Shown in pieces: positions 42,682 to 47,888 of a stretch of 47,888 nt of DNA. Where the stretch lies: the NCBI GenBank assembly GCA_017428635.1, contig JAFRQK010000072.1:1-47888 (forward strand). Direction: 5' to 3'. The stretch is from Clostridia bacterium (GTDB taxonomy: Bacteria; Bacillota; Clostridia; Oscillospirales; CAG-272). The notes under the pieces are model-generated. The model was not told the DNA's origin, searched no databases, and was given only the letters and a program-made list of their open reading frames with translations. The position numbers and the translations under genes were made by a program. Each line of letters starts with the position of its first letter. Within the stretch, counting starts at the first letter, position 1.

Positions 42682-42723
42682 AATAGTTCTCCTTTGATTG
42701 AAAGAAAGAATAATCAGACGTTC

Positions 42724-43734
42724 TTAAGTCACGGTCATTTCACCGCGGAGCGGGATCTCCATATTCTTTTTGACTTCTTCCTTGTCCAATCCGCTGCTGA
42801 ATAGATAATAAAGCTTGGATACCGCGGCTTCCGTAGTTAAGTCCAGACCGCTGACGGCGCCGGCGCGTTTGAGTGCGCCGCTCGTTTCGTATGCTCCGAG
42901 CGATACGGCTCCCTGCGGGCATTGCGAACATACCGTCAGTACGGTTCCGTTAGCAAAGGCGCGTTTTATGATCGGCAGCAGTGAGTTTCCGTCGCCGGGA
43001 ATATTTCCCGCGCCGAACGTTTCAATCACTATTCCGCGCAGCTTTTCCGTCATGATAGACTCAAACAGGGAAAACTGTATACCGGGAAATACTTTGATTA
43101 CGCCGATCGGGACGTTCTCGAACGGGTGAAACTTCAATTTGCCTGAAAGCGGAGAAAACAGAGCGGTATCGTTGTATTTGATCGAAATGCCCGCTTCTGC
43201 GAGAGAAGGATAGTTGGGGGAAACGAACGCTATAAGTCCGTCTGCAGAATACTTGGTCGCTCGGTTTCCTCTTAGAAGCGTTCCGCCGAAAAAGAGACAT
43301 ACCTCGCGGACCTTTCGCTCTGCTGCGATGATAAGGGACGTGATCACGTTGTCACGACCGTCGCTTCTGATTTCGCAAAGGGGTATCTGAGAACCGGTCA
43401 GAACGACGGGTTTGGACAGATTTTCCAGCATAAAAGAAAGCGCGGACGCCGTATATGCCATCGTATCCGTTCCGTGAAGAACGACGAATCCGTCGAACCT
43501 GTCATAGTTCTCAACGATTATCGATGCGATCATATTCCATTCGGCGACGGTTATATTAGACGAATCAAGAAGCGGAGACGTTTCGATCAGTTCCCACACA
43601 GGCATTTCTTTTGAATGGAGTTCCGGGATCGCGTCAAGCTGCTCGAGCAAATGTCCCGATTTCGGGGCGTATCCGTTCGGCGTGCGGACCATTCCTATCG
43701 TCCCGCCGGTGTTTATGATCAGAACATTATTCAT
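42724..43734 (-). CDS. ansA: Type I-like L-asparaginase
   Basis: A 336-residue amidohydrolase turning L-asparagine into aspartate and ammonia. The first catalytic Thr is Thr12 in NTGGTIGMV, the second lies in VLHGTDTMAYTASAL, and Ser in the SSNIT region helps bind substrate. No signal peptide, so a cytosolic type I enzyme. Aspartate from this reaction could feed the aspartate racemase elsewhere in the window, but the genes are on opposite strands some 20 kb apart. Confidence 0.93.
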   Translation of the reverse strand: MNNVLIINTGGTIGMVRTPNGYAPKSGHLLEQLDAIPELHSKEMPVWELIETSPLLDSSNITVAEWNMIASIIVENYDRFDGFVVLHGTDTMAYTASALSFMLENLSKPVVLTGSQIPLCEIRSDGRDNVITSLIIAAERKVREVCLFFGGTLLRGNRATKYSADGLIAFVSPNYPSLAEAGISIKYNDTALFSPLSGKLKFHPFENVPIGVIKVFPGIQFSLFESIMTEKLRGIVIETFGAGNIPGDGNSLLPIIKRAFANGTVLTVCSQCPQGAVSLGAYETSGALKRAGAVSGLDLTTEAAVSKLYYLFSSGLDKEEVKKNMEIPLRGEMTVT

Positions 43735-43788
43735 TTTTACTACCTTTAGTCATACTTAAATCATGCGAGGTTGTATCGCAGAAAACTT

Positions 43789-43920
43789 TTACGCCTGTCT
43801 TTCACGTTCTTCCTTTTCCTTGAGCGCTTGACGAAGAGCGGAAAGTGAATTGTACGCGCATATCGCCAAAAAGACGATTACGCCGAGTCCGATAAGTTTT
43901 CCGAAGGTCTTCTTTTTCAT
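43789..43920 (-). CDS. Small single-pass membrane protein (43 residues)
   Basis: An ORF of 43 codons reading MKKKTFGKLIGLGVIVFLAI at the start and ending in a highly charged tail (ALKEKEEREREQ-like, Lys/Glu/Arg-rich). It has a basic N-terminus, one hydrophobic helix (about 8-26), and a helical charged tail. Support for being real: AAGGAAGG lies 9 bases before the ATG, and the start overlaps the hydrolase stop in an ATGA, which suggests coupled translation. No family recognised. Confidence 0.6.
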   Translation of the reverse strand: MKKKTFGKLIGLGVIVFLAICAYNSLSALRQALKEKEERERQA

Positions 43921-44525
43921 TTGTTTGTTCCTTCCTTTATCCATTTATATAAAAAATACAGTTGTTCTTCGGTATGAAACCAATGCTCGCCGCCGTCCAT
44001 AACGGTAAGTTTTGCGCGGTGTTCAACGCAGAACGAACTTACCGTCTCGGGATCGGTCAGAGTGTCTTCACTTCCGTAGAGCACCTCTGTCGGAACGTTC
44101 CACGTTACGGGATGATCCTTAACGAACGAATAATAGTCCCACGATAGCTCTTCTCCGGAATCAGTGCGTATTGACCCCCTGCGCTTGAGTTCTTCATCCG
44201 TTACCCGGGCTTGAGCCATCATTTTACCGATCAGTTTTTCCATATCCACGATCGGAGATATGAAGAATGCTTTTTCGACATATTCTTCGATCCCGGCGTA
44301 CATTGAAAAGTATGCGCCTATGCTGTTTGCGATCAGTATCGGTTTATCAGAATTCAAGCAGAGGGAAACGATCGAATCATGTATTTCTTTACCGACTTCC
44401 CAAGGTGTCGATTTAACGTAATCGATCCCGTAAACGTTTGCGGAAGGGAACAGAGTGCGGTATTGCGCAGCCTCGTCCGCGCTGCCGCCTTTTCCGTGAA
44501 CGTATACGACTGTTTTATTGTTCAT
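43917..44525 (-). CDS. Small alpha/beta hydrolase
   Basis: A 202-residue alpha/beta hydrolase without signal peptide. The oxyanion region is VYVHGKGGSADE, the nucleophile elbow is IANSIGAYFS (Ser in NSIG, a variant of GxSxG), and the likely catalytic Asp and His are in LYGSEDTLTDP and GGEHWFH. The nearest well-known kind is the YqiA/RBBP9-like small esterase set. ATG at 44525 is preferred to the TTG at 44534 because GGCGGG then sits at about 10 bases. The stop overlaps the 43-residue ORF. Confidence 0.8.
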   Translation of the reverse strand: MNNKTVVYVHGKGGSADEAAQYRTLFPSANVYGIDYVKSTPWEVGKEIHDSIVSLCLNSDKPILIANSIGAYFSMYAGIEEYVEKAFFISPIVDMEKLIGKMMAQARVTDEELKRRGSIRTDSGEELSWDYYSFVKDHPVTWNVPTEVLYGSEDTLTDPETVSSFCVEHRAKLTVMDGGEHWFHTEEQLYFLYKWIKEGTNK

Positions 44526-44530
44526 AACGA

Positions 44531-45262
44531 TCAATACCCGCCGAAAACGTATTTTTTGATGAAGAACAGAACAAGCATGTGAAGAGGATATAAAACGTAA
44601 AACAGGATCTTTAAGAAACGATTCTTAACGAATCCTCTTTTACCGTTATAAAATGCGATCGGTATAAAGGCAAAACCGGCCTGCCACGTTTCGGAAAGAA
44701 AACAGGTTCCCGCGATCGCGCGGTAAACCGGATAATTGCGGAACAGACCGAAGAGGAGTATAAAGCCGAAACCTGCAAATCCGTAATCTGCGCGGAGAAA
44801 AACGGAAATGAGGAAAACTGTTAACAGCAGAAGCGTGTTCTTGAACCGATTATCCTCTTTTTTAAGTCTTTCGATAAGGCAAAGTCCGAGATAACCGAGA
44901 AAGAGAGTAAAGAAAACGTTTTGTTTCCAAAAGAAGAACGATCCGCTGTGTTCGAGATCCCACGGTATTTCCGAAATCAGAGCGAAAACGAGAAGACGGG
45001 TACCGTACGCTTTCCTGTTGTGCGTGTGATGGAACCCTTCAACGAGTAAAAAGACGTATATCGGGAAAGCGATCCGTCCGATCCCTCTCATCAACGCATA
45101 CAGCGTTAACTGAAGACCGAAAACATCTATGAGTACAGTTTGATCTGAATGCAACAGGACCGAAGCAACGTGATCAATAATCATTGTTATCAACGCGATA
45201 CATTTCAGTACGCTGTTGTTGAGAAAACGGTATTTTTCGGGGATAAGTCGATAGGATTCCAT
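44531..45262 (-). CDS. TraX-family membrane protein
   Basis: A 243-residue polytopic protein matching the TraX family: VLKCIALITMIIDHVASVLL, RGIGRIAFPIYVFLLVEGF, and HTHNRKAYGTRLLVFALISE. TraX acetylates F-pilin in conjugative plasmids, but chromosomal members are common in Clostridia without any conjugation genes, as here, and their acyl acceptor is unknown. About seven hydrophobic segments are visible. GAGG precedes the ATG. Its stop lies 5 bases before the hydrolase ATG. Confidence 0.85.
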   Translation of the reverse strand: MESYRLIPEKYRFLNNSVLKCIALITMIIDHVASVLLHSDQTVLIDVFGLQLTLYALMRGIGRIAFPIYVFLLVEGFHHTHNRKAYGTRLLVFALISEIPWDLEHSGSFFFWKQNVFFTLFLGYLGLCLIERLKKEDNRFKNTLLLLTVFLISVFLRADYGFAGFGFILLFGLFRNYPVYRAIAGTCFLSETWQAGFAFIPIAFYNGKRGFVKNRFLKILFYVLYPLHMLVLFFIKKYVFGGY

Positions 45263-45286
45263 TCGTTTACCTCATGTTGACGTTGT

Positions 45287-46096
45287 TCAGATGAGTTTTT
45301 TGGCGAACTCATATACTTTTTCGGACCATTCCCAGATGTTGAAGCAGTCGTTTTTAAGAAAATGGATCTTTGATTTGAGTTCGCTCGGAACGTGGTCCTT
45401 TATAATACTTCGATGGTTTTCCGGAGAAATAATGGCGAATACCCAATCTGAAAGCTTGACTTCATCTTTTACCTTCAGCGGCAGAACACCCTCGAAAGTC
45501 GCGTTCGGGTGACGGATCAGCTCGTTATAACGGAAGAAAAACCGCACGCCGGGAGTAAAACCCCGGCTGAGATCATACTCGTTCGGAAAGCGTCCGAGTT
45601 TTCTTTCCATAACAAGTCTGTCGCCCGCCTGACAGTTTCCCCAGGCGAACATTACGTAATCAAAGTAATCCTTCGGATCATGCGCGGCGTTTCGGGACTC
45701 GTTACGTAATTCTTCGGATGGTACACCGCGCGCAAGAACAGGGGAGAGAAGTTTTCCGCAGTCCAGAATTTTGACAGCATTCTCGGGCGGCGAGGTGTGA
45801 CATACAAGATCCGTCATACAGCCACGATACTTCGGGCATGCGGTACACTCCGTGATTTTGTCCGGAGGCGGGATGCGCACGCCTTTATCATACGACGCAC
45901 GGTATTCCCGGATCGCCCGAACGATGCAGTCCTCCGCTTCGATATGACATGATCTCCCGTTTTGTTTTTCGTATTTGATGAAGTCGAGAACCGTCTGTAT
46001 TTCCCAAGCAGTAATATACGGATAACGGGACAACTTTTTGTAAAATACACCGTCCCAGCACTCGGAAATATCAAACCGCCCGATTTTGATAATCAT
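45287..46096 (-). CDS. Uncharacterised Cys-rich conserved protein, possibly ADP-ribosyltransferase-like
   Basis: A 269-residue soluble protein of unknown function. It contains a four-cysteine cluster, Cys84, 87, 93 and 99 (CX2CX5CX5C), which could bind zinc or an Fe-S cluster. The cluster runs straight into CHTSPPENAVKILDCGKLLS (99-118). That segment resembles the start of DarT-like and RNA 2'-phosphotransferase-like ADP-ribosyl folds (His-x-Ser/Thr with a later Gly-x-Leu-Ser); this is my inference from pattern only. I seem to recall homologues labelled phosphate ABC transporter ATPase in clostridial genomes, but no P-loop is present. ATG at 46096 is preferred, with AGGTGG 5 bases upstream; a GTG at 46105 is the alternative. 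Confidence 0.6.
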   Translation of the reverse strand: MIIKIGRFDISECWDGVFYKKLSRYPYITAWEIQTVLDFIKYEKQNGRSCHIEAEDCIVRAIREYRASYDKGVRIPPPDKITECTACPKYRGCMTDLVCHTSPPENAVKILDCGKLLSPVLARGVPSEELRNESRNAAHDPKDYFDYVMFAWGNCQAGDRLVMERKLGRFPNEYDLSRGFTPGVRFFFRYNELIRHPNATFEGVLPLKVKDEVKLSDWVFAIISPENHRSIIKDHVPSELKSKIHFLKNDCFNIWEWSEKVYEFAKKLI

Positions 46097-46254
46097 GCTT
46101 TCCACCTTGTCATCAGAATAACCGATTCAATATGCCTTGGGACAATAGCGTGAATAAAATGGCACGTATCTACGCTATTGTCACGACCGTCCTCGCGGAG
46201 CGGTTCCCATTTGCTTAAACGGTCGAGACAACAGCTTAGACAGTCCGTTTCCAT
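46093..46254 (-). CDS. Possible 53-residue ORF coupled to the downstream gene
   Basis: An ATG at 46254 opens 53 codons (starting METDCLSCCLDRLSKWEP) whose stop overlaps the next ATG in ATGA. It has three clustered cysteines near the start and no membrane segment. The ribosome binding site is weak (GAAG). It lies 4 bases after the GNAT gene stop. The overlap supports it; nothing else does, so it may be chance or a gene remnant. Confidence 0.3.
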   Translation of the reverse strand: METDCLSCCLDRLSKWEPLREDGRDNSVDTCHFIHAIVPRHIESVILMTRWKA

Positions 46255-46258
46255 TGCT

Positions 46259-47122
46259 TCAAATCGTCTTGTAAAGCTCGTAGCAGTTGTGTCCTTTGGG
46301 AACGTCCTTGAGCTCGCCTCTGAGCAAATAGCCGTTCTTTTTGAAGAACTCGACGTTCCACTCGCCTGCATTTGTCATAACAATCGAAGCACCGTTTTCC
46401 TTTGCGAACTTCTCCGCTTCCTTCAAAAGATACGTGCCCAATCCTTGATACCTCAACGCCTCTTCCACAAGCAGCGCATCTACAAAGCCGGTCTCGCCTT
46501 TGTCCACGTCCGCAATCACGCCTGCCGCAAAGCTGCCGTCCTTGTCCGCAAGCTTCTTATAAAAGCCTACGTTTTCACATTCCTGTTCATAGGCTTCGCT
46601 GTATGCGTCAAGGCCTTTCAGTATCACTTCCGCATCGTTATCACTGCCGAGCGAAACCTTGAAGCGCGAACCGCTGTTATCAGTCGGTACATATTCCGGT
46701 GTATCTTTATCAAGGTATTTTACAAGCGAATAACTGATATAGCCGTTCGGCTTCTTTAGAGTGGTAAAGACCGTGTAGCCGTGTTTTTCATAGAACGGTC
46801 TTGCCATATAACTTGCGGTGCCGAGCGTCACGACCCTGCAGCCCTTTCCCCTTGCAATACGCTCAACTTCGTGAAGGATCATTGAGCCGATCCCGTGATG
46901 GCGATAGCGTTCATCCACCCAGAGGTCGTCAAGCAGCACTCTCGACCAGCGGTATTCGTAAGCGGTGGCAACACATCCGCCAATGATCTCGCCGGTTTCA
47001 TTCTCGATTTTGAGCACGAATTCTTCTTCTTCCGCATCCACTTCACTCGGCACGATCTCTTTGATCTTTTCGCCGATATATTCGGCTTCTTCTTGTGTCA
47101 GATTCTCAATTATGTATTCCAT
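46259..47122 (-). CDS. Tandem GNAT acetyltransferase
   Basis: A 287-residue protein with two GNAT domains in a row. The first (about 1-140) carries the acetyl-CoA loop RYRHHGIGSMIL with LLDDLWVDE before it; the second (about 150-287) carries ALRYQGLGTYLL with FVDALLVEE before it and NVEFFKKNGYLL after it. Both loops look able to bind acetyl-CoA. Substrate unknown; tandem GNATs include aminoglycoside- and mycothiol-type enzymes, but I see no specific match. Codon use (many CTG, GTG, GGC) differs from most of the window. Confidence 0.82.
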   Translation of the reverse strand: MEYIIENLTQEEAEYIGEKIKEIVPSEVDAEEEEFVLKIENETGEIIGGCVATAYEYRWSRVLLDDLWVDERYRHHGIGSMILHEVERIARGKGCRVVTLGTASYMARPFYEKHGYTVFTTLKKPNGYISYSLVKYLDKDTPEYVPTDNSGSRFKVSLGSDNDAEVILKGLDAYSEAYEQECENVGFYKKLADKDGSFAAGVIADVDKGETGFVDALLVEEALRYQGLGTYLLKEAEKFAKENGASIVMTNAGEWNVEFFKKNGYLLRGELKDVPKGHNCYELYKTI

Positions 47123-47242
47123 TTCTTTCTCCGCACATACGGATTAAATTAATTCATCTGTTTTGTAGCCTCTGCCCCGGCTCGAGACATCAATACGACT
47201 GATTCAACGGGATTCCGATTGTACTACCAGGAGCATGATTCT

Positions 47243-47875
47243 TTAACCCAGTCCGAATGCCTCTTCTACCATTTCCAGGGTATGCTCAATGCTTCGGCTT
47301 TCATCCCTGATTATCACTTGGAATCCAGAGTGTAAATAGCGGTCATAGTTTTCCTGTGAATTGATCAGCATGAGGCCTTTCCGATAATTATCCATCGCCT
47401 TCTCAGGATCAGGTTCATCCATTATCAGCCGATATAAGAACTGTTTTTCACGATCTGGCCTTTCAAAAAAACGCCGTACAGAGGTTTGAGGATCCGCCAG
47501 CATGACCAGCACATGATCTGCTGGAGTAGTATCCTTCAGCGTCTCTATCGAAATATTCGTATCTACAAACACTGGTTTCCTCTGTTCCTTAAGCTCATCC
47601 AAAAGTCTGAGCTCCAGTATCTCGCACTCGTGAGACACGCCGTCCATCCATGCCTTGTATTCCTCTGGGGTCCTTCTGATGAAGTCACGCCAGTCCTCTA
47701 GATCACGGGTATAAGTCAGAAAAGGAAACTCTATACTGTCAAGCGCTGGCAACAGCTGGTCATGATAGTTCTCTTCACACAGGATACCGTTATATTTCTC
47801 TGCAAGCAGTTTTACCATGGTTGATTTGCCTGCATAGGCCGTACCAGTAATAAAATACGCGTTGTCAAATCTCAT
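47243..47875 (-). CDS. P-loop kinase-like protein
   Basis: A 210-residue P-loop NTPase with Walker A GTAYAGKST (10-18) at the N-terminus, a likely Walker B-type strand at PVFVDTNIS, and HVLVMLADP further on. The size and layout suggest a small-molecule or nucleoside kinase of the AAA_18/shikimate-kinase-like group; the substrate is unknown. GGAG lies 7 bases before the ATG. Codon use rich in CTG, CCA and GTA departs from the rest of the window and hints at acquisition. Confidence 0.7.
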   Translation of the reverse strand: MRFDNAYFITGTAYAGKSTMVKLLAEKYNGILCEENYHDQLLPALDSIEFPFLTYTRDLEDWRDFIRRTPEEYKAWMDGVSHECEILELRLLDELKEQRKPVFVDTNISIETLKDTTPADHVLVMLADPQTSVRRFFERPDREKQFLYRLIMDEPDPEKAMDNYRKGLMLINSQENYDRYLHSGFQVIIRDESRSIEHTLEMVEEAFGLG

Positions 47876-47888
47876 GTCTTACTCCACA

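Noticed and set aside
42724-43734. Asparaginase as part of the D-aspartate pathway
   Set aside because: It is about 20 kb away on the other strand among unrelated genes; nothing beyond the shared metabolite links them.
44531-45262. TraX-like gene as evidence of a conjugative element
   Set aside because: No other transfer, relaxase or integrase gene is present, and chromosomal TraX homologues are common in Clostridia.
1-47888. tRNA, rRNA, riboswitch, CRISPR or insertion-sequence features
   Set aside because: Intergenic gaps are short and I could not find cloverleaf, repeat-spacer, transposase or riboswitch-like patterns by eye; a covariance-model scan would settle small RNAs.

Overview
The window looks like a chromosomal segment of an anaerobic, fermentative member of the Clostridia (Bacillota), probably an uncultured gut lineage. 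This is inferred from a multi-subunit [FeFe]-hydrogenase locus, a full glycogen operon, LexA with a Gram-positive type SOS box, strong AGGAGG-like ribosome binding sites and about 50% G+C. I see no rRNA, tRNA, CRISPR array, insertion sequence or phage gene, and no gene-free stretch over 300 bases. Long antisense ORFs are common but are frame shadows.

Layout, plus strand (1-32641). A Clp-family unfoldase cut by the window edge is followed by a terminator and then by a P-type-ATPase-like membrane protein that has lost its catalytic motifs. A promoter precedes an Mrp/NBP35-type Fe-S carrier. Then comes a tightly packed hydrogenase locus (5551-13819): NuoE-like subunit, DRTGG protein, anti-sigma-like ATPase, an H-cluster protein resembling sensory hydrogenases, a second DRTGG protein, PHP phosphoesterase, second GHKL ATPase, thioredoxin-like ferredoxin, NuoF-like HydB and catalytic HydA. 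It ends at a terminator. So putative signalling genes sit between the subunits of an electron-bifurcating type hydrogenase.

A second promoter opens an envelope operon (13977-23015): an MBOAT O-acyltransferase and its DHHW/AlgJ-like partner (with a Big2-like insertion), a RadC-like protein without the JAMM motif, then asparagine synthase, an ATP-grasp ligase, aspartate racemase and a MurE-type ligase. The last four read as a route for making, attaching and amidating D-aspartate in peptidoglycan. lexA follows with its own promoter and SOS-box-like site. A glycogen operon (23810-32641) then holds glgB, glgC, glgA, glgP and a GH13 glycosidase.

Layout, minus strand (47875-32632). Reading in transcription order: a P-loop kinase-like protein, a tandem GNAT protein, a possible 53-residue ORF coupled to an uncharacterised Cys-rich protein, a TraX-like membrane protein, an alpha/beta hydrolase coupled to a 43-residue membrane protein, asparaginase, a PlsC-like acyltransferase, an MFS transporter, a glycerophosphodiesterase, an M32 carboxypeptidase, a MATE transporter, an EEP-family protein, a cysteine-synthase-like enzyme and, from its own promoter, an ABC exporter. 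The first two minus-strand genes use codons unlike the rest and may be acquired.

The most interesting items are the signalling-plus-sensor module inside the hydrogenase operon, the D-aspartate peptidoglycan set, and the catalytically dead P-type ATPase homologue.
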